64,000 bases of DNA. Source: Lichenibacterium minor (lineage in GTDB: Bacteria > Pseudomonadota > Alphaproteobacteria > Rhizobiales > Beijerinckiaceae). Of this stretch, positions 27,200-36,806 are shown piece after piece (position 1 is the stretch's first letter; the number at the start of each line of letters is the position of its first letter). A program made the position numbers and the translations under genes. The notes under the pieces were generated by a model, which was not told where the DNA came from, searched no databases, and was given only the letters and a program-made list of their open reading frames with translations. The stretch is from NCBI RefSeq assembly GCF_004137685.1, contig NZ_QYBB01000004.1:156240-220239 (forward strand), given 5' to 3'.

Positions 27200-28477
27200 A
27201 TGACGCAGCCTGACGACCGCCATTTCGCCCCGCTCCATCGCGCCTGGGATGCGGACGAAGCCATGGACGGCATCGAGGAGATCGTCGACGACGCTCTCGA
27301 ACACCTGCATCCCGACAGTCTGTGGCCGGCACACCCCGACGATGAGGACGTGCCGGACGGGCATGGTTCGATATATTTCGGCGCCGCGGGGGTGATCTGG
27401 GCACTACACCGCCTCGGCACGGCAGCGTTCGAAGGTCCGCGCAGCCCCGATTTGCCACCTCGTGACGTCGCGCACGCACCCACAGAGCCGTCCACGCGCC
27501 GCCGTGCGGGCACGCCGCGCGTTCCGGCCGGGATCGATCACGCAGGGCTGCTCGGGACGGCGTTGCGCCGCAACGCCCCCTGGTTTGCGGAAGGCCCCTA
27601 TCCCGCCCACGCATCACTGCTGTTCGGCGACCTCGGCATCCTGCTCGCCCGGATGCGCGTCGCGCCGAGCGAGGAGCTCGCGGAGACCATTCACGCCCGC
27701 ATCGCCGCGAACGAGTCTCTGCCGACGGTCGAGCTGATGTGGGGGCTGGCAGGCTCCATGCTGGCCTGCGTGTCGATGCGGACCATGACGGAGGACGCGA
27801 GGTTCGAACACCGGTTCAGGGCGCAGGCGACACGGCTGTTGGCCGAGTTGGACGACACCGACGACGGGCGCCTGTGGACGCAGGATCTGTACGGGCAGCG
27901 GCTCCGCCTTCTGAGCGCCGTGCACGGCTTCGCCGGCAACGCCCTCGCCCTCCTGCGCGGCTGGGACTGGCTCGATGCCGGGCAGCGCGCGAGCCTCGCC
28001 GAGTTCGTGCCCCGAACCCTCGCCGCGACGGCGGTGCCGTCGAGCTCCGGCGTCAACTGGCCCCAGTCCCTGCCGGCCTCGCGGCCGATCGAGCTCTGCC
28101 AACACTGCCACGGTGCGCCAGGCATCGTCACGGCCCTCGCCGATGCACCGTTTTCCACGCCGTCCTTCGAGAACATGCTGGTCGCGGGCGGTGAGCACGT
28201 GTGGGAAGCCGGCCCCCTGCGGAAAGGGGGGAACCTGTGCCATGGGACGGCCGGAAACGGATATGCATTCCTGAAGCTGTATCGCCGGACGGACGACCGC
28301 CTCTGGCTCGATCGCGCCCGGTGCTTCGCCATGGTGGCCCTCGACCAAGTGCGCGAACGCCGATCCGCGCTGGGACGGGGCCGGTTCTCCCTGTGGACGG
28401 GGGACATCGGCACGGCCCTGTACCTCCGCGGCTGCATCACGGGCAACGCCGCGTTCCCGACGGTCGACGTATTTTGA
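27200..28477 (+). CDS. Orphan LanC-like protein (lanthionine synthetase C family)
   Basis: 425 residues. The LanC zinc site is intact: Cys303 in QHCHGAPGIV and Cys347-His348 in NLCHGTAGNGYAFL. Helical GxxG repeats of the alpha/alpha toroid are also visible (SIYFGAAGVIWAL, MWGLAGSMLA, VHGFAGNALALL). True LanC enzymes add peptide cysteines to dehydroamino acids in lantibiotics; the eukaryotic LanCL relatives add glutathione to dehydroalanine/dehydrobutyrine sites in damaged proteins. No LanB, LanM, precursor peptide, protease or exporter is nearby, so a LanCL-like repair or glutathione role is the better inference. An upstream TTG start at 27188 is possible. Converges on a DUF533 gene. Confidence 0.85.
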   Translation: MTQPDDRHFAPLHRAWDADEAMDGIEEIVDDALEHLHPDSLWPAHPDDEDVPDGHGSIYFGAAGVIWALHRLGTAAFEGPRSPDLPPRDVAHAPTEPSTRRRAGTPRVPAGIDHAGLLGTALRRNAPWFAEGPYPAHASLLFGDLGILLARMRVAPSEELAETIHARIAANESLPTVELMWGLAGSMLACVSMRTMTEDARFEHRFRAQATRLLAELDDTDDGRLWTQDLYGQRLRLLSAVHGFAGNALALLRGWDWLDAGQRASLAEFVPRTLAATAVPSSSGVNWPQSLPASRPIELCQHCHGAPGIVTALADAPFSTPSFENMLVAGGEHVWEAGPLRKGGNLCHGTAGNGYAFLKLYRRTDDRLWLDRARCFAMVALDQVRERRSALGRGRFSLWTGDIGTALYLRGCITGNAAFPTVDVF

Positions 28478-28508
28478 CGGCCGCGGCAGGAACGCGCTCG
28501 CCGTTCGC

Positions 28509-29078
28509 TCAGGTGCCCGAGTCCGGCGCGTAGCCGTACTGGCTGTGGAGGCGTTCCAGCACGGCGTGGGGCAAGCGCAGCCGGGTCGCGAGGTAATGCA
28601 GGTAGGCGCGGTTGATGTCGCCGTGCTTGTCGATCGCCAGCAGCGAGGCCGCGTAGACCAGCGAAGCGAGATGCGGGTCGCGGACGTCGCGCAGCAGCAC
28701 TTCCAGCGGCAGGGGTTTCTTGATCGCGGCGGTGATGAAGCCGCCCTCGCCAGCCTGGGATTCCAGCGTCGACAGGGCCGAGCGCAGCATGCGCTCCTCG
28801 TTGTCGTCGAGGTGCCCGTCCGCCATGGCGGCCGCCACCGCGGCGCGGATCAGCAGCTCCGCCTGGTTCTGGTCCAGGTGGCCCAGCGTCGTCGGCGGCG
28901 GCCCGAGCAGCTGCTGCCGGTTGCGGAGGTGGCTGTAGGCGAGCTTCGACGCCAGCACGTCGAGCGGCGCGTCGCCGAGCCCGGCTTCGGTGTCCGCTTC
29001 GGCCGAGGCGGCGGGCTGGGCCGCGGCGAGGCCGAGGCGGCGCGCCGCCGCGGCGAGGAGGTCGATGAAGGCGCTCAT
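28509..29078 (-). CDS. DUF533 / TerB-like protein (YebE family)
   Basis: 189 residues. The C-terminal two-thirds is a helical TerB-like domain: AELLIRAAVAAAMADGHLDDNEERML is the usual acidic, metal-binding-like motif, and LAIDKHGDINRAYLHYLATRLRLP the closing one. This matches the DUF533/YebE group. The function is unknown. Its ATG overlaps the stop of the upstream SLC13 permease by 4 bases, so the two are coupled and may work together. Confidence 0.8.
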   Translation of the reverse strand: MSAFIDLLAAAARRLGLAAAQPAASAEADTEAGLGDAPLDVLASKLAYSHLRNRQQLLGPPPTTLGHLDQNQAELLIRAAVAAAMADGHLDDNEERMLRSALSTLESQAGEGGFITAAIKKPLPLEVLLRDVRDPHLASLVYAASLLAIDKHGDINRAYLHYLATRLRLPHAVLERLHSQYGYAPDSGT

Positions 29079-30853
29079 CGCAGGGGCCACACCGTCAGGA
29101 TCGACGCCGTGCCGACCACGGCCACGACCAGCATCAGGGCGAAGCCGAGCCGCCGGGGCGGCCGCGGCGCATGGCGATCGGCCCCCAGCGACAGGATGTT
29201 GGCGCGGGAGCCGATCGGGCTGAAGAAATCGCAGGACGCCCCGACCGCGACGGCCATCAGGTAGGGATCGGCGGAGACGCCGAGCCGCCCCGCCAGTGCG
29301 GCCGCGACAGGGCCCAGCATCAGCACGGTCGCGGCGCCGTTGATCGCCGGCGAGGCCAGCAGCGCCACCGCCAGCGTGAGGCCCACGGTCCAGCCCGCCG
29401 GCACGGTCTGGGCCAGCGCGGCGAGGTGGCCCGCCAGCATGTCGGCGGCCCCCGACCGGCGCAGTGCCGCACTGATCGGCAGCAGCGTGCCGAACAGCAC
29501 CACCATCGGCCAGGCCACGCTGCCGTAAACCTCCGCCATGGTGAAGACCCGCGCTCCCACCAGCGCCGCCACGGCGCAGAGCAGCGCGACGGCGAGCGGC
29601 AGCGCCCCCAGGGCGGCCAGCGCCAGGGCGCCCGCGAGCAGCAACGCCGGCACGGCGACGAGGCGGCGGCGGCCGAGCCGGAGGCGGCGCTCGGCGAGGG
29701 TCAGGCAGCCCAGCGTCGACAGGGTCGGCGCCATGGCGTCGAGCTCGCCCTGCAGCACCAGGACGTCGCCGGCGCGCAGCTTGGTCCGGCGCAGGCGCGC
29801 CACGATGGCGCCGCCGCGCCGGCCGATGGCGAGCAGGCCCATGCGGTGGCGCTCGTCGAGCCCCGCTTCCCCGGGCGAGCGGCCGACCAGCTCCGAGGTG
29901 GGCGTCACAACCGCTTCCACGACGCCGATGCGGTCGGGGTCGAGCCCGGCCGTGCCGCCGCCCACGATGAGCGACCCCGCCCGCTCCATCAGGGCCTGCA
30001 GGGCATCCGGCTCGCAGTTCAGCACCAGCACGTCGCCGGCCGCGATCTCGAAATCGCGGCGGGGCACGATGCGGCGGTAGCCTTCCCGGATGATGGCCGC
30101 CACCGCGACGGTGCGGTCCGCGCGCGCGCGCAGCGCCGCCACGGTCTGGCCGACGAGCGGCGACCCCGCCGGCACCGCGACCTCGCTGGTGTAGCTGTCG
30201 CCGGCGAGCGAGGTTTCCTCGTCGCGCTCGCGGCGCTGCTCGCCCGGCAGGAGCCGCCACGCGACCGCGAGGAACAGCACGCCCGCCACCGCGACTGCGG
30301 CGCCGACGGGCGCGAAGTCGAACACCCCGAAGGGCGCCCCTACGACGTCGCGCCGCAGGCTCGACGCGAGCAGGTTCGGCGGCGTGCCGATCGCCGTCAC
30401 GAGGCCGCCCAGCAGCGACGCGGCGCCGATGGCGGCGACGAGCGGGGCGGGCGAGCGGCGGCTGCGGCGCACCGTCGCGCGGGCGGCGGGCAGCATCGCC
30501 GCATAGGCGTCGAAGTTGTTCATCACCGCCGACAGCGCCGCCGCGACGCCGCCGATGACGCCCACCTCCAGCCCGGTCCAGCGCGGCAGCAGCGCGAAGG
30601 CGGGGCGGGGCGCGTCGAGCAGGCCGGAGTCCCGCACGGCGGCGCTGATCACCAGCACGGCGGCGATGGCGGCGACCGCCGGATCGGCGAAGCCCGCGAA
30701 GGCCCCGTCGGCCGGCACGGCGCCGAGCAGCACGGCGGCGACCAGGGACAGCAGGCCCACGAGGTCGAAGCGCCAACGTCCCCAGGCGAAGAGCAGCATG
30801 GCCACCGCGCAGACGGCCAGGATGGCGGACTGGTCGTGGGTCACGGCGCCCAC
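29075..30853 (-). CDS. SLC13-family permease with TrkA-C domains
   Basis: 592 residues. About ten to twelve membrane segments in two halves (about 10-195 and 380-590), separated by two cytosolic RCK/TrkA-C-like domains (about 215-285 and 295-370, e.g. PAGSPLVGQTVAAL and LQGELDAM). This is the architecture of SLC13/ArsB-superfamily anion transporters with regulatory inserts. IGTPPNLLAS is a conserved substrate-region motif. The substrate could be sulfate or a carboxylate; the sequence does not decide. Translationally coupled to the DUF533 gene. Confidence 0.85.
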   Translation of the reverse strand: MGAVTHDQSAILAVCAVAMLLFAWGRWRFDLVGLLSLVAAVLLGAVPADGAFAGFADPAVAAIAAVLVISAAVRDSGLLDAPRPAFALLPRWTGLEVGVIGGVAAALSAVMNNFDAYAAMLPAARATVRRSRRSPAPLVAAIGAASLLGGLVTAIGTPPNLLASSLRRDVVGAPFGVFDFAPVGAAVAVAGVLFLAVAWRLLPGEQRRERDEETSLAGDSYTSEVAVPAGSPLVGQTVAALRARADRTVAVAAIIREGYRRIVPRRDFEIAAGDVLVLNCEPDALQALMERAGSLIVGGGTAGLDPDRIGVVEAVVTPTSELVGRSPGEAGLDERHRMGLLAIGRRGGAIVARLRRTKLRAGDVLVLQGELDAMAPTLSTLGCLTLAERRLRLGRRRLVAVPALLLAGALALAALGALPLAVALLCAVAALVGARVFTMAEVYGSVAWPMVVLFGTLLPISAALRRSGAADMLAGHLAALAQTVPAGWTVGLTLAVALLASPAINGAATVLMLGPVAAALAGRLGVSADPYLMAVAVGASCDFFSPIGSRANILSLGADRHAPRPPRRLGFALMLVVAVVGTASILTVWPLR

Positions 30854-31035
30854 CGGACGGGGGGTGCCGGCCGCGGCATCGGGCGGGGACGCGCGGCGCG
30901 GCGCGGCGACGCCATCGGGTCGACGTTCCTCACGCGGTGCGGCGCCGTCGCATCGGGGCGGAAATATGTCGATCGGGACCGTTCATCTGGCGGGGGCTCG
31001 GCGTTGGGTGCGGTGGTGGATTGTGGGAAAGCGGC

Positions 31036-32607
31036 ATGGAATTCGTCGAGGTGCTCATCGGTCTGCTGGCGGCCAGCGTGGCCCTGGCTTACGCGGCCCG
31101 GCACGCCCGCATGCCGGCGGCGGTCGCCCTGGTGCTGGGCGGCATGGCGCTGGCCTTCGTGCCCAACGTACCCCGAGTCGAACTCGATCCCCACATCGCG
31201 CTCGCATTTTTTCTGCCGCCGCTGCTCCAGGTCAGCGCCTACCGCACCGATTGGACGGCGTTCCGCTCGGCGCTGCGGCCGATCCTCCTGCTGGCGCTCG
31301 GCGCCGTCGTGTTCACGGCCGCCGCGGTCGCGGCGGTGACGAAGTGGCTCGCGCCCGAACTGCCCTGGGCGGCCTGCGTGGCGCTGGGCGCCATCGTGGC
31401 GCCGCCCGACGCCGTCGCGGCCTCGGCGGTGCTGAAGACCACCCGCATCCCGCGCCGGCTCGTCACCATCCTCGAAGGCGAAAGCCTGCTCAACGACGCG
31501 TCCTCGCTGATCCTGTACCGCGCCGCTATCGCCGCCACGGCGGCGGGCTCGGTGTCCTTCGGCGAAGCGGGCTCCTCCTTCGTCCTGTCCGCGCTGGGCG
31601 GCACCGCCATCGGCTACGCGGTGGGCCGCCTCGCCATCATGGCGACGATGGCCCTGGAGGACACGCTGCTCGAGATTTCGGCCGGCGTGCTGGCCGGCTT
31701 CGCGGGCTATTTCGGCGCCGAAGCCTTCGGGCTGTCGGGCGTGCTCGCCGCCGTGGCCTGCGGGCTCGTCACCGGGGTGCGGCAGCACGAGGTCCTGTCG
31801 GCGCGCACCCGCGTGGCGGCCACGGCCGTTTGGGATTTCATCGAGTTCGTGCTGACGAGCCTCGTCTTCATCCTGATCGGGCTGCAGCTCCGCGACGTCG
31901 TGGGGCGGCTCGGCGCCTTCGGGTTCCGGGACCTGGCCGTGCTGGCCCTGGCGACCTCCGCGGCCCTCATCGCCAGCCGGTTCGTGTGGGTCTACGGCAC
32001 GTCGGGCATCCCCCGGGCGCTCGGGTTCAAGCGGGCGACGCTTCGGCCCAGCCACCTCGCCGTGATCTCCTGGGCGGGGATGCGCGGTGTGGTGAGCCTC
32101 GCGGCCGCGCTGGCGCTGCCCGTCGAGTTCCCCGGGCGCGACCTCATCATCTTCCTGGCCTTCTGCGCCATCCTGGTGACGCTGGTGCTCCAGGGGACGA
32201 CGCTGGGCTGGGTCATCCGGCGGCTCGGCGTGGTGGAAGGCCCGGCCGAGGAAGGCGTCAGCCCGGAAGCGCGCGTGCGCCACGAGGCGGCCGCGGCGGC
32301 GCTGCGCACCATCGAGCACCGCCTCTACAACGGCCGCGTCCTGGGCCTGCCGGACGCCGACATGCTGCGGCACTACCGCCAGCAGCGCGACAACGCCGAA
32401 GCGATGATCGCCGGGCACGGCCTGGCGGCGAAGCGGCGCGAAGCGCGCCTGCAGCTGGAACTCTCGGCCGCCCACGCGGCGCGCCGCGCCGTGCTCGACC
32501 GCGCCGGCACCATCGACGGCGAGCTGCTGCAGTCGCTGGAAGAAGAGTTCGATTTCGACGAGGGGCGCCTCCGCCGCGCGCTCGGCGGCGACGAAAACCG
32601 AGGCTGA
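31036..32607 (+). CDS. Na+/H+ antiporter, CPA1/NhaP type
   Basis: 523 residues. Ten to twelve membrane segments in the first ~390 residues; GAIVAPPDAVAASAVLK and ILEGESLLNDASSLILYR hold the acidic residues typical of CPA1 transport sites (the two adjacent Asp/Asn motifs), and SWAGMRGVVSLAAALALP is a further family signature. The C-terminal ~120 residues are hydrophilic and charged, a likely cytosolic regulatory tail. Exchanges cytosolic Na+ (or K+) for protons. The ATG at 31036 fits the first helix. Divergent from the SLC13 permease, convergent with mrcA. Confidence 0.9.
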   Translation: MEFVEVLIGLLAASVALAYAARHARMPAAVALVLGGMALAFVPNVPRVELDPHIALAFFLPPLLQVSAYRTDWTAFRSALRPILLLALGAVVFTAAAVAAVTKWLAPELPWAACVALGAIVAPPDAVAASAVLKTTRIPRRLVTILEGESLLNDASSLILYRAAIAATAAGSVSFGEAGSSFVLSALGGTAIGYAVGRLAIMATMALEDTLLEISAGVLAGFAGYFGAEAFGLSGVLAAVACGLVTGVRQHEVLSARTRVAATAVWDFIEFVLTSLVFILIGLQLRDVVGRLGAFGFRDLAVLALATSAALIASRFVWVYGTSGIPRALGFKRATLRPSHLAVISWAGMRGVVSLAAALALPVEFPGRDLIIFLAFCAILVTLVLQGTTLGWVIRRLGVVEGPAEEGVSPEARVRHEAAAAALRTIEHRLYNGRVLGLPDADMLRHYRQQRDNAEAMIAGHGLAAKRREARLQLELSAAHAARRAVLDRAGTIDGELLQSLEEEFDFDEGRLRRALGGDENRG

Positions 32608-32787
32608 TCGGCGGCCGGAGGACGCCGGGCCTTCCGCGCTGCCTCGGCGCCCGCGGTGCCCGTCATCGCATCCGCGAGCCGCGGGCATCCGGACCGGCAC
32701 AGGCGCGACGGCCCGCGGCAGGGCCGTTGCTCGGGATCGCGCGCCGGCCCACGGCAGGGCGGCGCGCGCCCATGTCCCCCAGGGAGC

Positions 32788-32814
32788 CCGCCGAAAGCCC
32801 GCGGCTTCCGGCGG
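32788..32814 (-). terminator. Hairpin between mrcA and the antiporter gene
   Basis: CCGCCGAAAGCC (32788-32799) pairs with GGCTTCCGGCGG (32803-32814), one mismatch in 12, loop CGC. It lies 7 bases after the mrcA stop and probably ends both convergent genes. Its core resembles the hairpin before cynS (44071-44093). Confidence 0.5.
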
Positions 32815-32820
32815 ACCCGG

Positions 32821-35253
32821 TCAGTAGAGGCCGCCGGTGCCGTCGCTGGCGGAGCGTTCCGCCGGGGCGGAGGGGGCGGAGGTTTCGCCGCGCGACGCCG
32901 TGCGGCCCGCGCTGCCGTCAATGACCGAATAGCTGTCCGGCGGCGCCGTCCCGGGCTTGAAGGCTTCGATGATGGCGTCCTTGCCGTTCGACCGCATGCC
33001 CGAGCGATAGTCGACCTGGATCAGCTTGATGTTCAGCGGCGCGCGGAACGGCACGTCGGGCTTGTCCTTCAGCGCCGCCGCCATGAAGTCGCGGAACACC
33101 GGCGCGGCATATTCGGCCGCGAAGGCGGTGGCGCCGAGCGAGCGCGGCTGGTCGTAGCCGAGGTACAGCCCCACGGTCAGGTCGGACGAGTAGCCGACGA
33201 ACCACACGTCCTTGGCGTCGTTGGTGGTGCCGGTCTTGCCCGCGAGGTTGCGGTTCAGCACCTTGATGGCCGAGCCGGTGCCCCGGGTGATGACGCCCTG
33301 CAGGATCGAGGTGACCTGGTAGGCCGTCATGGGGTCGATGACCTGCTCGCGCTTGTCGACCAGCTTGGGCTCGGCCTGGTCGGTCCAGGTTTGGGCGTCG
33401 CAGCCCTCGCAGCTTCGCTCGTCGTGGCGGTAGATCGAGTCGCCCCAGCGGTCCTGGATGCGGTCGATCAGGGTCGGCTTGATGCGCTTGCCGCCGTTGG
33501 CCAGCATCGAATAGGCCGTCACCATGCGCATCACGGTGGTTTCGCCCGCGCCGAGCGACATGGGCAGGTAGGGCGGCAGCTCGTCGTAGATGCCGAAGCG
33601 CTTGGCGTATTCGACGATCAGCGGCATGCCGATGTCCTTCGCGAGGCGGATCGTCATCAGGTTGCGCGAATGCTCGACCCCGTAGCGCAGCGTGTGCGGA
33701 CCGGGGGGCGCATCGTCGTCGTTCTGCGGCCGCCAGGGCTCCTGGCCCGGGCCGCCGGGCAGCTCGATGGGGGCGTCGAGCACCGACGAGGAAGGCGTGT
33801 AGCCGTTGTCGAGCGCGGTGGCGTAGACGAAGGGCTTGAAGGACGACCCCGGCTGGCGTTGGGCCTGGGTGGCGCGGTTGAACTCGGACTGGTCGAAGGA
33901 GAACCCGCCCACCATGGCGAAGACGCGGCCCGTGTAGGGATCCATGGCGACGAGCGCGCCGGAGATTTCCGGCACCTGCTGCAGCCGCCATTGGCCGGCC
34001 TTGCCCTCGGCCGGCGCCACGTAGACGACGTCGCCCGGCGTCAGGATCGAGCGGATCGAGCGCTTGCCGGTCCACTTGATGCCGTCGAGGTTGAGCGTGC
34101 CGGTGTCGCGGTCCATGACCACCTCGCCGCCCTTGTCGCGGCCCGGCTGCAGGCCGATCCGGACGGCCGCGTCGCTGCCGTCGAGCACCACGGCGAGGCG
34201 CCATGGCTGGACGTCGCCGAGGACCGGGATGGCGGCCAGGGACGGGCCCCAGTCGCCCGTGAGGTCGATGTGGCGGACCGCGCCGCGGAACCCATGGGCC
34301 TCGTCGTAGCGCACGAGGCCGTCGACCAGGGCCTTGCGGGCCATGACCTGCATCTTCGGGTCGAGCGTGGTGCGGACGGACAGGCCGCCCTCGTAGAGCT
34401 TCTTGTCGCCGTAGCGCTCGAGCAGCTCGCGGCGCACCTCCTCGGCGAAATAGCCGGCCGCGTAGGTGTTGGGCGTGAGCACGCGCGGGTTGATGCCGAG
34501 CGGCTCCGCCCTTGCCTTGTCGGCGTCCGCCCGGGTGATGTACCCGTTCTCCGCCATGCGCGACAACACGTAGTTGCGGCGATCGATGGCGGCCTCGCGA
34601 TGCAGGAACGGCTGGTAGTTGTTGGGGCCCTTGGGCAGGCCGGCGAGGTAGGCCACCTCGGAGATCGACAGCTCGTTGACGGATTTATCGAAGTAGTTCA
34701 GCGCCGCCGCCGCGATCCCGTAGTTGCCGAGGCCGAGATAGATCTCGTTCAGGTACAGTTCGAGGATCTTTTCCTTAGGATAGGTCTGCTCGATGCGCAG
34801 CGCCAGCAGCGCTTCGCGGATCTTGCGGCTGAAGCTCCGCTCGCTGGTCAGGAAGAAGTTCTTGGCGACCTGCTGGGTGATGGTGGAGGCGCCCTGGGCG
34901 CGCTTGCTGCCCTGCACCAGGACGCCGAGCGCGCGCAGGATGCCCTCGGGGTCGACGCCGTTGTGGGTGTAGAAGTTCTTGTCCTCGGCCGAGATGAAGG
35001 CCTCCTTCACCAGCGGCGGGATGGCCGCCGAGGGGAGGTACAGCCGGCGCTCGTGGGCGAACTCGGCGAGCAGGCTGCCGTCGCCCGCCTGCACGCGGGT
35101 CATCACGGCCGGCTCGTAGTTCTTCAGCTGGGTGTAGTCCGGCAGGTCCTTCTCGAACTTCCAAACGGTGCCGGCCGCCACGCAGGCGAGCACGACGAAC
35201 ACCAGCGCGCCGGTGGCGAACAGGAAACCGAAGAACCTGGCGACATGCCGCAT
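32821..35253 (-). CDS. mrcA: Penicillin-binding protein 1A
   Basis: 810 residues. Bifunctional peptidoglycan glycosyltransferase/transpeptidase. Membrane helix about 6-30; the GT51 domain has EDKNFYTHNGVDPEGILRA and GASTITQQVAKNFFL; the transpeptidase domain has the SxxK motif in QPGSSFKPFVYATAL, the SRN-type motif in HSRNLMTIRLA and KTGTTNDAKDVWFVG. Between the two lies an OB-like insert, as expected for PBP1a. I chose the ATG at 35251-35253 (MRHVARFFGFLF); the 22 residues upstream are not membrane-like. Follows amiC on the same strand. Confidence 0.95.
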   Translation of the reverse strand: MRHVARFFGFLFATGALVFVVLACVAAGTVWKFEKDLPDYTQLKNYEPAVMTRVQAGDGSLLAEFAHERRLYLPSAAIPPLVKEAFISAEDKNFYTHNGVDPEGILRALGVLVQGSKRAQGASTITQQVAKNFFLTSERSFSRKIREALLALRIEQTYPKEKILELYLNEIYLGLGNYGIAAAALNYFDKSVNELSISEVAYLAGLPKGPNNYQPFLHREAAIDRRNYVLSRMAENGYITRADADKARAEPLGINPRVLTPNTYAAGYFAEEVRRELLERYGDKKLYEGGLSVRTTLDPKMQVMARKALVDGLVRYDEAHGFRGAVRHIDLTGDWGPSLAAIPVLGDVQPWRLAVVLDGSDAAVRIGLQPGRDKGGEVVMDRDTGTLNLDGIKWTGKRSIRSILTPGDVVYVAPAEGKAGQWRLQQVPEISGALVAMDPYTGRVFAMVGGFSFDQSEFNRATQAQRQPGSSFKPFVYATALDNGYTPSSSVLDAPIELPGGPGQEPWRPQNDDDAPPGPHTLRYGVEHSRNLMTIRLAKDIGMPLIVEYAKRFGIYDELPPYLPMSLGAGETTVMRMVTAYSMLANGGKRIKPTLIDRIQDRWGDSIYRHDERSCEGCDAQTWTDQAEPKLVDKREQVIDPMTAYQVTSILQGVITRGTGSAIKVLNRNLAGKTGTTNDAKDVWFVGYSSDLTVGLYLGYDQPRSLGATAFAAEYAAPVFRDFMAAALKDKPDVPFRAPLNIKLIQVDYRSGMRSNGKDAIIEAFKPGTAPPDSYSVIDGSAGRTASRGETSAPSAPAERSASDGTGGLY

Positions 35254-35477
35254 CGGGTAACGCCTCGCGAGCGAAAGCTCTGAACATCGGGGCGGCGGCC
35301 GGGGCACGGCTGTCGCCACGGCGGTGGATTACCCGATCCGATGAGAAGATGCTGCGGCTGTTTTGTGGTCCGAATACGACCACCCCGGCCCGAGCCCTCG
35401 ATTGGGCGCGCGGGTTTCAGGCTTCCTTCACACCTGTGTCGCCCACGCCACAACGAAGGGGCGTCGCCGCGGGGCCA

Positions 35478-36806
35478 TCACCGCATCGCCGCCGCGCCGG
35501 GCGGCACCGGGGCCGGGGCCTCGCGCCCGGCGAAGAAGGCGTCCACCGACGCCGACACGCCGTCGGCCGCCTTGGCGCGCCAGTCCGGCGATTCGAGCGA
35601 CCTCACGTCCTGCCCGCTCGACAGGTAGCCGAGTTCCAGCAGCACCGACGGCACGTCCGGCGCCTGCAGCACCTTGAAGCCGGCCGAGCGTTCGGGGTTG
35701 TGGTTCAAGCGCGCGATCTTGGCCCAGTAGCCCGCCAGCGTGCGTTGAAACCGGTGCGCGTAGCTGCGGGTTTCGCGCCGCGTCAGGTCGAAGAGGATGT
35801 CGGACACGTCGGCGGAAGCCTTCGGCGCCTCGTCGAGCCCCGCCGCGGCATCGCTCTGATTCTCGGTCGCGGCGACGCGAGCCGCTTCGGCGTCGCTCGC
35901 CCCGTCGGAAGCCGTGTAGACGGTGGCGCCCGACACGCTGCCGTCCGACAGCGTGTCGGCATGGACCGAGATGAACAGCGCCGCGTCCGAATCGCGCGCG
36001 ACGCGGACCCGGTCGCTCAGCGACACGAAGCTGTCGTCGCGGCGCGTCATCACCACGCGGTAGCGGTCGCCGGCCGACAGTTTCGCCGCCAGGACGGTGG
36101 CGAACCGCAGCACCACGTCCTTCTCGACCGCGCCCGACACGCCGCTGGCGCCGGGGTCGACGCCGCCGTGGCCGGGGTCGATCACCACCACGGGCCTCGG
36201 ATCGGCGGTCGGCGCCGGGGCCGCCGTGACGGTCACGGTCGCGGCCTCGTCCTGCGCCGGGCGCCGCGCCGCCGCGTGGAAGGCGGCACGGTCGGTCGGC
36301 ACGAGCTCGACCGTCAGGCGGGACGCGTCCCCGCCCGCGATGCTGGCGACGTCGGCGCGGCGCAGCGCGGCCGGCCCGCCGAGGTCGACGACGATGCGGG
36401 AGCGGCCGGGCGCGAACAGGCCGAACCGGAATCCCCGGATCACGCCGACGCCCCCGGGGCCGAGCCGGCCCGCCGCCGGGTCGACCTGGAAGTTGACTTC
36501 GGGGAGGTCGAGGACGAGGCGGTCCGGCGCTTCGGTCAGGGCCGCCTGGACGGCCGCCCTGGCGCCGAGGTCCACGACGAGGCGCGTGACCCCGCCCACC
36601 ACCGACACCCGGGCGTCGACCGCGACGGGCACGCCCGCCGGCAACGCCCCGGACGACACCGACCCGGACGGCGGCACCGCGCCGGACGACACTGGGATGG
36701 GCGGGTGCCAGCTCGGGTTCCTGACCGAGGCCGAGGCCGGCGCCACGGGGGCTGTGGCGAGGGCGGCGGCGGCGATCAGTGACGCGGCGCGGCGATCGAT
36801 CCCCAT
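35478..36806 (-). CDS. amiC: N-acetylmuramoyl-L-alanine amidase, AmiC type
   Basis: 442 residues. Signal peptide about 1-27. An AMIN domain (about 65-180, RLVVDLGARAAVQAALTEAPDRLVLDLPEV) directs the enzyme to peptidoglycan at the septum; the zinc amidase_3 domain follows, with VVVIDPGHGGVDPGASG (zinc His and Glu), FISVHADT (second His) and LLELGYLSSGQD (Glu). Cleaves the amide between MurNAc and the stem peptide during cell separation. The pairing amiC-mrcA is common in Rhizobiales and links hydrolysis to synthesis. Confidence 0.94.
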   Translation of the reverse strand: MGIDRRAASLIAAAALATAPVAPASASVRNPSWHPPIPVSSGAVPPSGSVSSGALPAGVPVAVDARVSVVGGVTRLVVDLGARAAVQAALTEAPDRLVLDLPEVNFQVDPAAGRLGPGGVGVIRGFRFGLFAPGRSRIVVDLGGPAALRRADVASIAGGDASRLTVELVPTDRAAFHAAARRPAQDEAATVTVTAAPAPTADPRPVVVIDPGHGGVDPGASGVSGAVEKDVVLRFATVLAAKLSAGDRYRVVMTRRDDSFVSLSDRVRVARDSDAALFISVHADTLSDGSVSGATVYTASDGASDAEAARVAATENQSDAAAGLDEAPKASADVSDILFDLTRRETRSYAHRFQRTLAGYWAKIARLNHNPERSAGFKVLQAPDVPSVLLELGYLSSGQDVRSLESPDWRAKAADGVSASVDAFFAGREAPAPVPPGAAAMR

